64,000 nt of DNA from Ureibacillus chungkukjangi. GTDB taxonomy: Bacteria > Bacillota > Bacilli > Bacillales_A > Planococcaceae. The DNA is taken from contig NZ_QJTJ01000003.1 of NCBI RefSeq assembly GCF_003217295.1, positions 170,468 to 234,467 of the forward strand, given 5' to 3'. Below, piece by piece: positions 11,100 through 22,171 of this stretch. Every line of letters begins with the position of its first letter. Position 1 is the first letter of the stretch. The position numbers were made by a program, and so were the translations under genes. The notes below the pieces were generated by a model. The model had not been told where the DNA came from. It saw nothing but the letters and a program-made list of their open reading frames with translations, and ran no database searches.

Positions 11100-11351
11100 A
11101 TGTCTTATGAAAGAGTAAAGCAGGCTAGTAAAACAATCATAGGTACAAAGCAAGCAGTGAAAGCAATCCGGGCTGGTCAAGTTACAGAACTCTTTGTTGC
11201 ACTCGATGCAGACAATTGGGTAACCGATCCAGTGGTTATTCTTGCAAAAGAAGTCGGCGTACCAGTAAGTCTCGTTGAGTCTAAAAAAGAACTTGGCAAA
11301 GCTTGTGGTATTCACGTTGGAGCTGCGGTTGTTGCAATCGCTGCAAGTTAG
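11100..11351 (+). CDS. rplGB: L7Ae-family kink-turn RNA-binding protein (YbxF/RplGB-like)
   Basis: An 83-aa L7Ae/L30e-family protein that in Bacillus binds kink-turn RNA and associates with the ribosome. The order upstream of rpsL is the Bacillus order. The family signature is seen as [15 protein letters not shown] at residues 66-80. ATG 11100 is chosen because TGGAGG ends at 11091, 8 bases ahead; the ATG at 11094 is too close. Its exact role in this organism is not shown by the sequence. Confidence 0.9.
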   Translation: MSYERVKQASKTIIGTKQAVKAIRAGQVTELFVALDADNWVTDPVVILAKEVGVPVSLVESKKELGKACGIHVGAAVVAIAAS

Positions 11352-11449
11352 TTTTTGTGTATAGAACACAAAGACTTTGTTTTTACCCTAAAAATGAACC
11401 ACCTGGATGTGTGGTATTAAAAAGGAATATATGAAGGGAGGAAAAACCG

Positions 11450-11869
11450 ATGCCTACAATTAACCAATTGGTACGTAAGCCTCGTAAATCCAAAACTACG
11501 AAATCAAATTCACCAGCGTTAAACAAGGGATATAACAGCTTTAAAAAATCTTTAACAGATGTTAACTCTCCACAAAAACGTGGTGTTTGTACTCGTGTTG
11601 GTACTATGACACCTAAAAAACCAAACTCAGCGTTACGTAAATACGCTCGTGTACGTTTAACTAACCAAATTGAAGTTACAGCTTACATTCCTGGTGAAGG
11701 TCATAACTTACAAGAACACAGCGTAGTATTAATCCGCGGTGGACGAGTAAAAGATTTACCAGGGGTACGTTATCATATCGTTCGTGGTGCTCTTGATACA
11801 GCTGGTGTAAACGGCCGTATGCAATCACGTTCTCTATACGGTACAAAACGTCCAAAAGAGAAAAAATAA
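11450..11869 (+). CDS. rpsL: 30S ribosomal protein S12
   Basis: S12 lies at the decoding centre and controls accuracy. The product is 139 aa, ATG behind GGGAGG. The streptomycin-determining loop TPKKPNS is at 54-60 with K56 unaltered, and [13 protein letters not shown] carries the second lysine of the classic resistance sites, also unaltered. It is first in the str operon, followed by rpsG across an unusually palindromic 150-base spacer. Confidence 0.98.
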   Translation: MPTINQLVRKPRKSKTTKSNSPALNKGYNSFKKSLTDVNSPQKRGVCTRVGTMTPKKPNSALRKYARVRLTNQIEVTAYIPGEGHNLQEHSVVLIRGGRVKDLPGVRYHIVRGALDTAGVNGRMQSRSLYGTKRPKEKK

Positions 11870-11921
11870 TTTAGTTTCCTGAAATAACACATAGTCCTTT
11901 GTAAATTGTACTTGAATTTGA

Positions 11922-11943
11922 ATTCATATGAATCGTGCGCACG
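11922..11943 (+). other. Adjacent palindromes in the rpsL-rpsG spacer
   Basis: The perfect palindromes ATTCATATGAAT (11922-11933) and CGTGCGCACG (11934-11943) abut, and flanking bases allow a larger imperfect RNA stem (GAA...TTC). It is in the spacer where an S7 operator lies in Escherichia coli, but no homology to that element can be claimed. Confidence 0.35.
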
Positions 11944-12019
11944 GTTCGAAATCTAAGTATAAAATACAAATGGCAACTTGATTATATAAAAGAGACAATT
12001 TTTGAAAGGAGGAAAACAC

Positions 12020-12490
12020 ATGCCTCGTAAAGGTCCTGTTTCCAAACGTGACGTGTTACCAGATCCAATTTATAATTCAAAACTAGTAACTCGTTTAATC
12101 AACAAAATGATGATTGATGGTAAAAGAGGTACTTCTGAAAAGATTTTATACGGTGCGTTCGAATTAGTTAAAGAACGTTCTGGTAACGATCCAATCGAAG
12201 TATTCGAAGCTGCTCTAAACAACATTATGCCGGTTCTTGAAGTACGCGCTCGCCGTGTTGGTGGTTCTAACTACCAAGTACCAGTAGAAGTTCGTCCAGA
12301 ACGTCGTGTTACTTTAGGTCTTCGTTATTTAGTTAACTATTCTCGTCTTCGTGGTGAAAAAACTATGGAAGAGCGTTTAGCTAACGAAATTCTTGATGCA
12401 TCTAACAACACTGGTGCTTCAGTTAAAAAACGCGAAGATATGCACAAAATGGCAGAAGCCAATAAAGCATTCGCACACTATCGTTGGTAG
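12020..12490 (+). CDS. rpsG: 30S ribosomal protein S7
   Basis: Primary 16S rRNA-binding protein that nucleates the 30S head. The product is 156 aa, the family length, with [16 protein letters not shown] at the N-terminus and the conserved [25 protein letters not shown] C-terminal helix. ATG 12020 follows AAAGGAGG (12005-12012). A longer frame from 12002 runs through that site and is rejected. It is second gene of the str operon. Confidence 0.98.
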   Translation: MPRKGPVSKRDVLPDPIYNSKLVTRLINKMMIDGKRGTSEKILYGAFELVKERSGNDPIEVFEAALNNIMPVLEVRARRVGGSNYQVPVEVRPERRVTLGLRYLVNYSRLRGEKTMEERLANEILDASNNTGASVKKREDMHKMAEANKAFAHYRW

Positions 12491-12499
12491 TAATTTAGA

Positions 12500-12528
12500 C
12501 TACGTGCTAGCTGCTGGCTAGTACGTAG
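12500..12528 (+). promoter_or_regulatory. rpsG-fusA intercistronic hairpin
   Basis: CTACGTGCTAGC (12500-12511) pairs with GCTAGTACGTAG (12517-12528), 12 pairs including one wobble, around a 5-base loop. No U-run follows, so it is better seen as an mRNA processing or stability element than as a terminator. Confidence 0.5.
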
Positions 12529-12583
12529 ATTTAAATATATATTCAAACAATAGTAACACCCAATATGGAAGGAGAAATTTCCT

Positions 12584-14662
12584 ATGAAACGCGAATTCTC
12601 ACTAGAGAATACACGTAATATTGGGATCATGGCTCACATTGATGCTGGTAAAACAACAACAACTGAGCGTATCCTTTATTACACTGGTAAGATTCACAAA
12701 ATCGGTGAAACTCACGAAGGTGCTTCTCAAATGGACTGGATGGAGCAAGAGCAAGAACGTGGTATTACTATCACTTCTGCTGCGACAACAGCTGCATGGA
12801 ATGGACACCGCGTTAACATTATCGATACACCAGGACACGTAGACTTCACTGTAGAAGTTGAACGTTCTTTACGTGTACTTGATGGTGCAGTAACAGTACT
12901 TGATGCTCAATCAGGTGTTGAGCCACAAACTGAAACTGTATGGCGTCAAGCTACAACTTATGGAGTTCCACGTATTGTATTCGTTAACAAAATGGATAAA
13001 ATCGGTGCAGACTTCTTGTATTCTGTAGGAACTCTTAAAGATCGTCTACAAGCTAACGCTCACCCAATTCAATTACCAATCGGTGCTGAAGATGAGTTCG
13101 AAGCTATTATCGATCTAGTTGAAATGAAAGCTATCTTCTATGGTAACGACCTTGGTACTGATATCCAAGTGCGTGAAATTCCAGAAGAATTCAAAGCGCA
13201 AGCTGAAGAATACCGTGAAAAATTAGTAGAAGCAGTTGCAGAACTTGATGAAGAACTTATGGAGAAATACTTCGCTGGTGAAGAAATCACTCTTGAAGAG
13301 CTTAAAGCTGGTATCCGTAAAGCTACATTATCTGTACAATTCTACCCAGTTATTTGTGGTACTGCTTTCAAAAACAAAGGTGTTCAATTAATGCTTGATG
13401 CTGTAATTGACTATCTACCAGCTCCAACTGACGTAGAAGCAATTAAAGGTATCGATCCCGACACTGGTGATGAAATTGTACGTCATTCTGACGATTCAGA
13501 GCCATTCTCAGCATTAGCATTCAAAGTAATGACTGACCCTTATGTTGGTAAGTTAACATTCTTCCGTGTGTACTCTGGTGTATTAGAATCAGGATCATAC
13601 GTACAAAACTCTACAAAAGGTAAACGTGAACGTGTAGGTCGTATTCTACAAATGCATGCTAACTCTCGTGAAGAGATTGCGAAAGTATACTCTGGAGATA
13701 TCGCTGCTGCTGTAGGTCTTAAAGATACGACAACTGGTGACACTCTTTGTGAAGAGAAGAATCTTGTAATCCTTGAGTCTATGGAATTCCCAGAACCAGT
13801 TATCTCTTTATCTGTAGAACCAAAATCTAAAGCGGACCAAGATAAAATGGGTCAAGCTTTACAAAAACTTCAAGAAGAAGATCCAACTTTCCGTGCACAT
13901 ACAGACCAAGAAACTGGTCAAACAATCATCTCTGGTATGGGTGAGCTTCACCTTGATATCTTAGTTGACCGTATGAAACGTGAGTTCAAAGTAGAAGCTA
14001 ACGTGGGTGCTCCACAAGTTTCTTACCGTGAAACTTTCCGTGGTTCAGCTCAAGTACAAGGTAAATTCACACGCCAATCTGGTGGTCGTGGACAATACGG
14101 AGACGTTTGGATTGAATTCTCTCCAAACGAAGAAGGTAAAGGCTTCGAATTCGAAAACGCTATCGTTGGTGGGGTAGTACCACGTGAATACATTCCAGCA
14201 GTTGAAGCAGGTCTTCGTGACTCTCTTGACCGCGGTGTAATTGCTGGTTATCCATTAATCGACATTAAAGCTAGATTATTCGATGGTTCTTACCATGATG
14301 TCGATTCAAATGAAATGGCATTCAAAATTGCAGCATCTATGGCTCTTAAAGCAGCGGCTTCTAAATGTAACCCAGTTCTTTTAGAACCTATTATGAAAGT
14401 AGAAGTTGTAATTCCTGAAGAATACCTTGGTGATATCATGGGTAACATTACTTCTCGTCGTGGACGTGTAGAAGGTATGGAAGCTCGCGGTAACGCTCAA
14501 GTTGTTCGTGCAATGGTTCCACTTGCTGAAATGTTTGGATATGCGACTACATTACGTTCTGCAACACAAGGACGTGGGGTATTCTCAATGGTATTCGATC
14601 ACTATGAGGATGTACCAAAATCAATTTCAGAAGAAATCGTTAAAAAAAATAAAGGTGAATAA
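12584..14662 (+). CDS. fusA: Elongation factor G
   Basis: Translocase GTPase of 692 aa. G1 motif AHIDAGKT at 17-24, followed by the effector region [11 protein letters not shown], the G3 motif DTPGHVDF and the G4 motif NKMDKIGAD. Domains II-V follow in normal order with no insertion. ATG 12584 lies behind AAGGAGA. Third gene of the str operon, flanked on both sides by hairpins without U-runs. Confidence 0.98.
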   Translation: MKREFSLENTRNIGIMAHIDAGKTTTTERILYYTGKIHKIGETHEGASQMDWMEQEQERGITITSAATTAAWNGHRVNIIDTPGHVDFTVEVERSLRVLDGAVTVLDAQSGVEPQTETVWRQATTYGVPRIVFVNKMDKIGADFLYSVGTLKDRLQANAHPIQLPIGAEDEFEAIIDLVEMKAIFYGNDLGTDIQVREIPEEFKAQAEEYREKLVEAVAELDEELMEKYFAGEEITLEELKAGIRKATLSVQFYPVICGTAFKNKGVQLMLDAVIDYLPAPTDVEAIKGIDPDTGDEIVRHSDDSEPFSALAFKVMTDPYVGKLTFFRVYSGVLESGSYVQNSTKGKRERVGRILQMHANSREEIAKVYSGDIAAAVGLKDTTTGDTLCEEKNLVILESMEFPEPVISLSVEPKSKADQDKMGQALQKLQEEDPTFRAHTDQETGQTIISGMGELHLDILVDRMKREFKVEANVGAPQVSYRETFRGSAQVQGKFTRQSGGRGQYGDVWIEFSPNEEGKGFEFENAIVGGVVPREYIPAVEAGLRDSLDRGVIAGYPLIDIKARLFDGSYHDVDSNEMAFKIAASMALKAAASKCNPVLLEPIMKVEVVIPEEYLGDIMGNITSRRGRVEGMEARGNAQVVRAMVPLAEMFGYATTLRSATQGRGVFSMVFDHYEDVPKSISEEIVKKNKGE

Positions 14663-14712
14663 TTGAAATTTCATCTTGTATCAAGTATAAATAATTTGTA
14701 AGCTATGATTGA

Positions 14713-14740
14713 CTGGCTGAAAAGGGCCCTTCTCAGCCAG
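14713..14740 (+). promoter_or_regulatory. fusA-tuf intercistronic hairpin
   Basis: CTGGCTGA (14713-14720) pairs with TCAGCCAG (14733-14740). The interior AAGGGCCCTT is itself palindromic. An A-run rather than a U-run follows, so it is not a forward terminator. Confidence 0.5.
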
Positions 14741-14791
14741 CAGTTATAACATAAAAAAAATAATAAACTCATATTTAGGAGGCTAACTCAA

Positions 14792-15979
14792 ATGGCTAAA
14801 GAAAAATTTGACCGTTCGAAAACGCATGCTAACATTGGTACAATCGGACACGTTGACCATGGTAAAACTACATTAACTGCAGCAATCGCTACAGTTCTTT
14901 CAAAAAAAATGGGTGGAGAAGCTAAATCATACGCTGATATCGATAACGCTCCAGAAGAAAAAGAACGTGGTATCACAATCAACACTTCTCACGTAGAATA
15001 TGAAACTGAAACTCGTCACTATGCACACGTTGACTGCCCAGGACATGCTGACTATGTTAAAAACATGATCACTGGTGCTGCTCAAATGGACGGCGGTATC
15101 TTAGTAGTATCTGCAGCTGATGGCCCAATGCCACAAACTCGTGAGCACATCTTATTATCACGCCAAGTAGGTGTACCTTACTTAGTAGTATTCTTAAACA
15201 AATGTGATATGGTTGATGACGAAGAATTACTAGAATTAGTTGAAATGGAAGTACGTGACTTATTATCTGAGTACGATTTCCCAGGCGACGATCTTCCAGT
15301 AATCAAAGGTTCTGCTCTTAAAGCTCTTGAGGGTGAAGAAGAATGGGAAGAAAAAATCGTTGAATTAATGAACGCTGTTGACGAGTACATCCCAACTCCA
15401 GAACGTCAAACTGACAAACCATTCATGATGCCAGTAGAGGACGTATTCTCTATCACTGGTCGTGGTACTGTTGCTACTGGTCGTGTAGACCGTGGACAAG
15501 TTAAAGTTGGTGACGTTATTGAAATCGTTGGTTTAACTGAAGAACCAAAATCAACTACTGTAACTGGTGTTGAAATGTTCCGTAAATTATTAGACTATGC
15601 TGAAGCTGGTGACAACATCGGTGCTCTACTTCGTGGGGTTGCTCGTGAAGATATCCAACGTGGACAAGTATTAGCTAAACCAGGTTCAATTACTCCACAC
15701 ACAACTTTTAAAGCAGAAGTTTACGTTTTATCAAAAGAAGAGGGTGGACGTCATACTCCATTCTTCTCTAACTACCGTCCTCAGTTCTACTTCCGTACAA
15801 CTGATGTAACTGGTGTTATCAACTTACCAGAAGGCGTAGAAATGGTTATGCCTGGTGACAACATCGAAATGAACGTTGAGTTAATCTCTCCAATCGCTCT
15901 TGAAGAAGGTACTAAATTCTCTATCCGTGAGGGTGGACGTACTGTTGGAGCTGGAGTAGTAGCTTCAATCCAAAAATAA
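14792..15979 (+). CDS. tuf: Elongation factor Tu
   Basis: Aminoacyl-tRNA delivery GTPase, 395 aa. G1 motif GHVDHGKT at 19-26, effector stretch [22 protein letters not shown] with the catalytic histidine, and NKCDMVDD as G4. The three-domain layout is complete. ATG 14792 follows TAGGAGG. A strong terminator follows, so tuf closes the str operon here; the Bce module that follows is a separate unit. Confidence 0.98.
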   Translation: MAKEKFDRSKTHANIGTIGHVDHGKTTLTAAIATVLSKKMGGEAKSYADIDNAPEEKERGITINTSHVEYETETRHYAHVDCPGHADYVKNMITGAAQMDGGILVVSAADGPMPQTREHILLSRQVGVPYLVVFLNKCDMVDDEELLELVEMEVRDLLSEYDFPGDDLPVIKGSALKALEGEEEWEEKIVELMNAVDEYIPTPERQTDKPFMMPVEDVFSITGRGTVATGRVDRGQVKVGDVIEIVGLTEEPKSTTVTGVEMFRKLLDYAEAGDNIGALLRGVAREDIQRGQVLAKPGSITPHTTFKAEVYVLSKEEGGRHTPFFSNYRPQFYFRTTDVTGVINLPEGVEMVMPGDNIEMNVELISPIALEEGTKFSIREGGRTVGAGVVASIQK

Positions 15980-16001
15980 TAAAGTTTATTACTAAACTTT
16001 C

Positions 16002-16043
16002 GACCAATTCGTGGGGACGCTCGCGAATTGGTCTTTTTTATTT
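16002..16043 (+). terminator. tuf terminator
   Basis: GACCAATTCG (16002-16011) pairs with CGAATTGGTC (16024-16033), followed by TTTTTTATTTT. Confidence 0.9.
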
Positions 16044-16213
16044 TCACGGAAAATATGGCAGCTTTTTGCAATGGGATTGCTATGCCAACAAACCTCCCTG
16101 ATTACAAATACATCAAATATGTTTAATAAGTTATACTATCTTATTCTTTGATATTGTTAATTATTACCTCCATTTTCTCCCTCAATGTTACAATGGGTTG
16201 GAGGAGTGGTGAT

Positions 16214-16897
16214 ATGTTAACAAAGGTACTATTAATTGAAGATGATCAATCAATTTTTGAACTGATTCAGGAACGATTTATAAACTGGCAAATGCAAATT
16301 ATTGGCCCTCCTGATTTTCAAAAGGTGATTGATTATTTTATTGTAGAAAAACCACAGTTAGTAATTATTGATATACAATTACCTGCATTTGATGGATTTC
16401 ACTGGTGTAGAGAAATTCGTACTCTTTCAAAGGTGCCTATTATATTTTTATCTTCACGTGATCACCCAATGGATATGGTAATGGCGATGCAGATGGGTGC
16501 TGATGACTTTGTACAGAAGCCCTTTCATATGGATGTTTTATTGGCGAAGGTACAAGCTATCTTAAGGCGTACCTATCACTATGCTGAAGATCAAACTGAA
16601 TTAGTTCGTTGGAATGGTGCAACAGTAGATTATAGTAAGGGTAAGATACAATTAGGCGAGCAATCTTGTGAATTAACGAAGAATGAGCTTTTTATCTTAA
16701 GACTCCTTATACAGCAGGTAGATAAAGTGGTTTCAAGGGATGAATTGATGCGAAAGCTTTGGGATGATGAACGTTTTGTCAATGATAATACATTAACGGT
16801 TAATGTAAATCGTCTACGCTTAAAGCTTGAGGAGATTGGCTTAAAGGATGCCATTTTGACGAAAAAGGGTATGGGGTATATGGCGATTACATTATAG
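16214..16897 (+). CDS. bceR: BceR-type response regulator (OmpR/PhoB family)
   Basis: A 227-aa response regulator. The receiver domain (about 1-115) has acidic pocket residues D10-D11, the phospho-acceptor D53 in IIDIQLP and K102. The C-terminal winged helix (about 130-227) has the typical NDNTLTVNVNRLR recognition segment. ATG 16214 follows GGAGGAG with 7 bases spacing; the longer frame from 16148 is unlikely. It lies 9 bases before the sensor kinase gene and upstream of a Bce-type transporter, so it probably activates that transporter in response to cell-wall peptide antibiotics. The inducer is unknown. Confidence 0.88.
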   Translation: MLTKVLLIEDDQSIFELIQERFINWQMQIIGPPDFQKVIDYFIVEKPQLVIIDIQLPAFDGFHWCREIRTLSKVPIIFLSSRDHPMDMVMAMQMGADDFVQKPFHMDVLLAKVQAILRRTYHYAEDQTELVRWNGATVDYSKGKIQLGEQSCELTKNELFILRLLIQQVDKVVSRDELMRKLWDDERFVNDNTLTVNVNRLRLKLEEIGLKDAILTKKGMGYMAITL

Positions 16898-16906
16898 AGG
16901 TGGCAA

Positions 16907-17926
16907 ATGTTTTTTCTATTGTTCTTAAAAGAGCGTTGGGCTTGGATTTCATATATCCTCTTACTGATTTTATTTATTAATATAGTATTCTTTTTAGATG
17001 CAGGGTTATCAGGGATATCCATTAGTTATTTTAATATAGTCACCCTAATGCTATCATTTAGCTTCTTTATATGGCGTTATATTAAGGAAACTCAAGGATT
17101 GGCTCATTTCCTGGGAAATTTGTCGAATCCAACAGAGTTTTTATATTCTGAAAATACTTTCCTTTCGCCTTTTCAACGGAAATATTTTGATGAGGTTCTT
17201 AATGTTATTGAGCAAAAAGATACTCTACTAAATCAGTCGAGAGTGAAGGTTCAAGAAGATGCTGAATCTCAACTAGCCTGGGTTCATGAAATGAAAACCC
17301 CTTTAACTGCTATGAAGCTGATGATTGAGCAGGTAAATGATGCGAAATTACGCTATAGAATTGAGAATGAATGGATGCGGACACATTTATTATTAGATCA
17401 GCAACTGCACCATACAAGATTAGCATCAATAGAGAAGGATAATCGGTTAGAGAGGGTTATATTAAAGTCAATAATATTTAAGGAAATACGTGAATTTCAG
17501 ACATGGTGTATGGAAAAGGGAATTGGTTTTCAGACAGCCGAGTTAGATAAGGAAGTTGTATCGGATAATAAGTGGCTAGCCTTTATAGTGCGTCAAATTT
17601 TATCTAATGCTATTAAATATAGTCATGAAAATAGCGAAATCGATATCTATACGGAGGTAGATGAATTAGGGCATTTACTACTCCATGTTAAAGATTGTGG
17701 AAGAGGTATCCGTGCAGAAGATCTGCCTCGAATTTTTCAAAAGTCGTACACGGGGACAATTGGAAGAGAATCTGTTCAGTCTACAGGTATGGGTCTATAT
17801 TTAGCTAAGAATGCAGCAGTAAGTCTTGGTATTAAAATTTCAGTAGAGTCAAAGTTAAATGAAGGTTCAATTTTTACTTTAAAATTCCCACTACAAAATG
17901 AATATCACAGCAGTTTTGATAGATGA
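16907..17926 (+). CDS. bceS: BceS-type intramembrane-sensing histidine kinase
   Basis: A 339-aa kinase with two N-terminal membrane helices (about 13-31 and 39-57) joined by a very short loop, so there is no real extracellular sensor domain, as in the BceS family. The H box is [13 protein letters not shown] with H127; the N box includes N234 in [10 protein letters not shown]; the G boxes follow in [13 protein letters not shown] and [10 protein letters not shown]. BceS-type kinases sense through the partner transporter. The last three bases (the TGA stop) are also the first bases of the operator-like repeat that precedes the transporter genes. Confidence 0.9.
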   Translation: MFFLLFLKERWAWISYILLLILFINIVFFLDAGLSGISISYFNIVTLMLSFSFFIWRYIKETQGLAHFLGNLSNPTEFLYSENTFLSPFQRKYFDEVLNVIEQKDTLLNQSRVKVQEDAESQLAWVHEMKTPLTAMKLMIEQVNDAKLRYRIENEWMRTHLLLDQQLHHTRLASIEKDNRLERVILKSIIFKEIREFQTWCMEKGIGFQTAELDKEVVSDNKWLAFIVRQILSNAIKYSHENSEIDIYTEVDELGHLLLHVKDCGRGIRAEDLPRIFQKSYTGTIGRESVQSTGMGLYLAKNAAVSLGIKISVESKLNEGSIFTLKFPLQNEYHSSFDR

Positions 17927-17937
17927 CAAAATTGTCA
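17924..17937 (+). promoter_or_regulatory. Candidate BceR operator before bceAB
   Basis: TGACAAAATTGTCA is a perfect inverted repeat fitting the TNACA-N4-TGTNA pattern that I recall for BceR-type regulators. It starts on the bceS stop codon and sits about 100 bases upstream of bceA. No good -35/-10 pair can be assigned with confidence downstream of it, though TTGTCA within the repeat could serve as a -35. Confidence 0.6.
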
Positions 17938-18026
17938 CCTATCATTTATTTTTGTCATGTAAATCGGAGGAAGTAAGAATCCATCAGATGTACAATGAAC
18001 AGAGTAATGGAAAGGGGCGAAAAGGT

Positions 18027-18788
18027 TTGTCAGTTTTGGTGGGTAGAAAGATCAGAAAGATATATGGTAAAAAATCAACAGCACAAGAGGTACTAAAAGG
18101 TATTGATATAGAAGTTAGTAAAGGTGAATTTGTTGGAATTATGGGTCCATCAGGTTCAGGTAAAACCACACTATTAAATGTTTTGTGTTCAATCGATCAT
18201 CCGACAGAGGGTGTTGTAGAGATCAATGGGCAAAGTCTAAGTGGAATGAAGGAAAAGGAATTGGCTAAGTTTCGCCGTGAACAGCTAGGATTTATCTTTC
18301 AAGACTATAATCTACTGGATACATTAACGGTAAAGGAGAATATTTTACTTCCTTTCTCTATTAGTAAACTGCCGAAAGCAGCTGCAGAAGCTCGCTTGAA
18401 GGAGCTTGTCGGTTTACTAGGAATTGAAGAGATTCTAAATAAGTATCCAAACGAGGTTTCAGGGGGGCAAAAGCAAAGAACTTCAGCTGCACGTGCGTTG
18501 ATATCAAACCCTGCATTAGTATTTGCTGATGAGCCTACAGGAGCATTAGATTCAAAATCAGCAACAGCATTATTAAAGAATTTAGAAAAAATAAATCAAC
18601 AAAAATCTACTACGATTATGATGGTAACACATGACTCAGTTGCTGCAAGCTTTTGTTCGCGAGTTCTATTCCTTAATGATGGTGCAATCTATACAGAAGT
18701 CTATAGAGGGGATAAAACTAGACAGCAATTCTTCCAGCAAATCATTAATACTCAAAGTGTACTAGGTGGTGACGGTTATGACGCTTAG
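18027..18788 (+). CDS. bceA: BceA-type ABC transporter ATP-binding protein
   Basis: ATPase of a Bce-type peptide-antibiotic detoxification transporter (MacB superfamily). From TTG 18027, 9 bases after AAAGGGG, it is 253 aa, the Bacillus BceA length, and aligns from its first residue. The alternative ATG 17988 lies 17 bases from the nearest GGAGG. Walker A is GPSGSGKT near residue 40, the Q-loop is [13 protein letters not shown], the signature is VSGGQKQR, and Walker B is [17 protein letters not shown]. Its 3' end overlaps bceB by 11 bases. Confidence 0.88.
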   Translation: MSVLVGRKIRKIYGKKSTAQEVLKGIDIEVSKGEFVGIMGPSGSGKTTLLNVLCSIDHPTEGVVEINGQSLSGMKEKELAKFRREQLGFIFQDYNLLDTLTVKENILLPFSISKLPKAAAEARLKELVGLLGIEEILNKYPNEVSGGQKQRTSAARALISNPALVFADEPTGALDSKSATALLKNLEKINQQKSTTIMMVTHDSVAASFCSRVLFLNDGAIYTEVYRGDKTRQQFFQQIINTQSVLGGDGYDA

Positions 18789-20757
18789 TCGCCTAGTTTT
18801 TAGAAGTATGAGAAAGAATCTCAAGCAATACTACTTATACTTCTTTGCCCTTATTTTCAGTGTGACGCTTTGTTTTTCTTTTACCACACTACAATATAAT
18901 CCGAGTGTTACAGAGGCACTAGAACGAAGTGGAACAGCGAATGCAGGGTTTAGTGCTGCAAGCTATATCTTATATGTAATTATTACATTGTTTGTGCTTT
19001 ATGCGAGTCAGCTCTTTATGAAAAGAAGAAGTAAAGAAATTGGTCTATATCAGCTAATTGGAATGACAAAGGGATTAGTCGTTCGATTGATTGCACTAGA
19101 GAATGTCGTGCTGTTTTTGTTTGCCGTTTGTATTGGAATGGTTCTTGGCTTTTTCAGTTCGCGTCTATTTGCCATGATCCTAATGAAAATGCTAGATATT
19201 GATATGGTGATTCATTTAGTATTTTCACAGGAAGCATTCAAACAGTCAGTGATCATTTTTGCGATTCTATTAGTAGTGATTATTTTGCAGCTTGCATGGA
19301 TGGTGCGTCGTGTATCGTTACTATCTCTGTTCAGTGCTACTAAGCAGGCCGATGAACGAATAAAGCGTTTTAGCGTTTTTCAGGCAGTAATGGGATTCTT
19401 AGGATTATTATTCATAGCCGTTGGATATTATCTATCAACAATCTTATTTGATATTAAATCAGGTTTCTTAAATAATCTATTTTTGAACATGATTTTAATA
19501 CTGGTATCAACCATGCTTGGTACGTTTCTATTCTTCCGTTATTCAGTGTCGCTGATTATGAATGTAATTCGCTCTAATAAGAAGGGGCATTTGAAAGTAA
19601 GTGATGTGTTAGCTGTGACGCCTATTATGCACCGCATGAAAGGGAACTCAAAGTCACTGACGCTTATTACGCTGCTTACTGGCTTGGCAGTGGGAATTAT
19701 GAGCTTGTCGTATATTTCGTTCTATTCCTCGGGAACGAATGCAAGGCAGGCTTCACCTTATGACTACATTCTATTAAATGATAAAGGCACGGAATTTATA
19801 AATCAGTTAGAGCAAGAAGAAATTGAATATGAACAGGACTCATATAACATATCAAGTGTAATGCTTAACATAGCTGACTTAGTTTCTGTGCAGTTAGAAG
19901 AGCTTACATTATTTGATGGGGCGACACAGACTACGGTTATTCCTTTAAGTAATTTACAACAAATCGAGCCGGGTGTGCAGTTAGAGGAAGGAGAAGCTTA
20001 TTTAACTAGCTACGTTAATGTACTAGCGGAGATTATGCCTCTTGAAGCTGATAAAGAGATTACGGTTAAAGCAGGGGAGATTGAGCTTCCATTATATATT
20101 AAAGAAATAAGAGAAGATTTTATGTTATCGGAGGAAGTAGCGTTAGGCAGTCCAATCTTAGTAGTAACCGATAGCGTGTTTGAAGAGATACAGTCTAATA
20201 ATATAGAAGAAACACAGTTTACTTCTCAAATAGGAATCAACCTTATCGACGAACGGGATAAGAATCAAGCAGAGGAGCTTTATAAAAATCTAGCCGATGA
20301 AAGAACAATAGCTATAGGGGAGAACGATACTTATAGCTTTACTTTGGAGTCCTATGAAGAGCTAAGAAAACGTAATATTACTGCGTTAGGATTAACAATC
20401 TTTGTAACAGCCTTTTTAGGACTAGCATTTTTATTAACAACAGGCAGTATTCTTTACTTTAAACAAATGGCAGAAGCAGAGGATGAGAGAGAATCCTACA
20501 AAATTCTCCGTAAGATTGGTTTCTCGACAAATGACATATTAAAGGGAATCTACGCAAAACAAGCCTTTAACTTTGGCGTGCCATTAGTAATCGGTCTATT
20601 GCATAGTTACTTTGCAGTTAAATCTGGCTGGTGGTTATTTGGAACAGAGCTTGTGGCTCCATTAGTTATCATAATGGGATTATATATTGTTATGTATGCT
20701 GTATTCGCAATCCTTTCTATACAATACTACAAGAAGGTTGTAAAAGAGTCATTATAG
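18778..20757 (+). CDS. bceB: BceB-type ABC transporter permease
   Basis: A 659-aa permease from ATG 18778, which overlaps bceA in another frame. It shows the BceB layout: about ten membrane helices, an FtsX-like pair of domains with the conserved [17 protein letters not shown] near residues 83-99, and one large extracellular domain (about 320-530) between helices VII and VIII, the part that recognises the peptide or its lipid II-cycle complex. The C-terminal half has the [11 protein letters not shown] motif. The substrate cannot be read from the sequence; bacitracin-like peptides are typical for the family. Confidence 0.9.
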   Translation: MTLSRLVFRSMRKNLKQYYLYFFALIFSVTLCFSFTTLQYNPSVTEALERSGTANAGFSAASYILYVIITLFVLYASQLFMKRRSKEIGLYQLIGMTKGLVVRLIALENVVLFLFAVCIGMVLGFFSSRLFAMILMKMLDIDMVIHLVFSQEAFKQSVIIFAILLVVIILQLAWMVRRVSLLSLFSATKQADERIKRFSVFQAVMGFLGLLFIAVGYYLSTILFDIKSGFLNNLFLNMILILVSTMLGTFLFFRYSVSLIMNVIRSNKKGHLKVSDVLAVTPIMHRMKGNSKSLTLITLLTGLAVGIMSLSYISFYSSGTNARQASPYDYILLNDKGTEFINQLEQEEIEYEQDSYNISSVMLNIADLVSVQLEELTLFDGATQTTVIPLSNLQQIEPGVQLEEGEAYLTSYVNVLAEIMPLEADKEITVKAGEIELPLYIKEIREDFMLSEEVALGSPILVVTDSVFEEIQSNNIEETQFTSQIGINLIDERDKNQAEELYKNLADERTIAIGENDTYSFTLESYEELRKRNITALGLTIFVTAFLGLAFLLTTGSILYFKQMAEAEDERESYKILRKIGFSTNDILKGIYAKQAFNFGVPLVIGLLHSYFAVKSGWWLFGTELVAPLVIIMGLYIVMYAVFAILSIQYYKKVVKESL

Positions 20758-20807
20758 ATAGAAGAAACTCGAATCAAGCATTACAAAAATATTTGAATAG
20801 TATAACA

Positions 20808-20841
20808 AATCGCTCCTGAATAAACTCAGGAGCGATTTTAC
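20808..20841 (+). terminator. bceAB terminator
   Basis: AATCGCTCCTGA (20808-20819) pairs perfectly with TCAGGAGCGATT (20826-20837), followed by TTTTAC. The 160 bases after it, up to the S10 promoter, hold nothing I can support. Confidence 0.88.
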
Positions 20842-20998
20842 ATATTAAAGGAATCAGGACGCAAATTACCACTAATTATATATGAAGAAATGTTTGATAT
20901 AGTATAGGATTTCTTATATACTAATAAAGGCTTTGAAACAATATGTAGAAAAGCGATGTATAAAAACACGACAATTGAAAAGAAATTAGCAAAAACAC

Positions 20999-21027
20999 TT
21001 GCTTATTCTTTTTTTATTGTATATAAT
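20999..21027 (+). promoter_or_regulatory. sigma-A promoter of the S10 operon
   Basis: TTGCTT (20999-21004), 17 bases and a perfect TATAAT (21022-21027). It should drive rpsJ through at least secY and starts a leader of about 125 bases. Confidence 0.8.
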
Positions 21028-21032
21028 GTTGA

Positions 21033-21467
<435 letters not shown>

Positions 21468-21515
21468 TGGTAAAAACAAATAGAATTTTTTAATTATCAC
21501 AGGAGGTGTGACAAA

Positions 21516-22145
21516 ATGGCTAAAGGAATCTTAGGTAGAAAAGTTGGTATGACACAAGTTTTCGCTGAGAATGGTGATTTAATCCCTGTAACAGTTATCG
21601 AAGCTGCTCCAAACGTAGTTCTTCAAAAGAAAACTGTTGAAACAGATGGTTACGAAGCGATTCAAGTTGGTTTCGAAGATAAGCGTATTAAGCTTTCAAA
21701 CAAACCACAACAAGGTCACGTAGCAAAAGCGAATACTGCTCCTAAGCGCTTCATCCGTGAATTCCGCAATGTAAACGTGGAAGAATACGAAGTTGGTCAA
21801 GAAGTCAAAGTAGAAGTTTTCGCAGAAGGCGATGTAGTAGATGTAACAGGAGTTACTAAAGGTAAAGGTTTCCAAGGTGTTATTAAACGTCACGGACAAT
21901 CTCGTGGTCCTATGGCCCATGGTTCTCGTTACCACCGTCGTCCTGGTTCAATGGGGCCAGTTGCTCCGAACCGCGTATTTAAACAAAAGAAATTACCTGG
22001 TCAAATGGGTGGGAATGTAGTTACAATCCAAAACATCGAAATCGTAAAAGTAGATGCAGAGCGTAACTTACTACTTGTTAAAGGTAATGTTCCTGGTTCT
22101 CGTAAAGCATTAGTTACAGTGAAAACTGCTGTAAAATCTAAATAA
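21516..22145 (+). CDS. rplC: 50S ribosomal protein L3
   Basis: L3 is an early assembly protein whose loop reaches the peptidyl-transferase centre. The product is 209 aa with [14 protein letters not shown] at the N-terminus and the Gly/His/Arg-rich loop [16 protein letters not shown] near residues 130-145. ATG 21516 follows AGGAGGTG. The spacing of 48 bases from rpsJ and 26 bases to rplD is normal for this operon. Confidence 0.97.
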   Translation: MAKGILGRKVGMTQVFAENGDLIPVTVIEAAPNVVLQKKTVETDGYEAIQVGFEDKRIKLSNKPQQGHVAKANTAPKRFIREFRNVNVEEYEVGQEVKVEVFAEGDVVDVTGVTKGKGFQGVIKRHGQSRGPMAHGSRYHRRPGSMGPVAPNRVFKQKKLPGQMGGNVVTIQNIEIVKVDAERNLLLVKGNVPGSRKALVTVKTAVKSK

Positions 22146-22171
22146 TTTCTCGAAGAAAGGAGGAAACAGGA

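Noticed and set aside
16034..16213. Promoter for bceRS.
   Set aside because: TGTTACAAT (16186-16194) resembles an extended -10, but it would start transcription inside the ribosome-binding site and there is no -35; left unassigned.
17898..18026. A longer bceA starting at ATG 17988 or earlier.
   Set aside because: The only GGAGG is 17 bases from ATG 17988, whereas TTG 18027 has AAAGGGG at 9 bases and gives exactly the family length and start.
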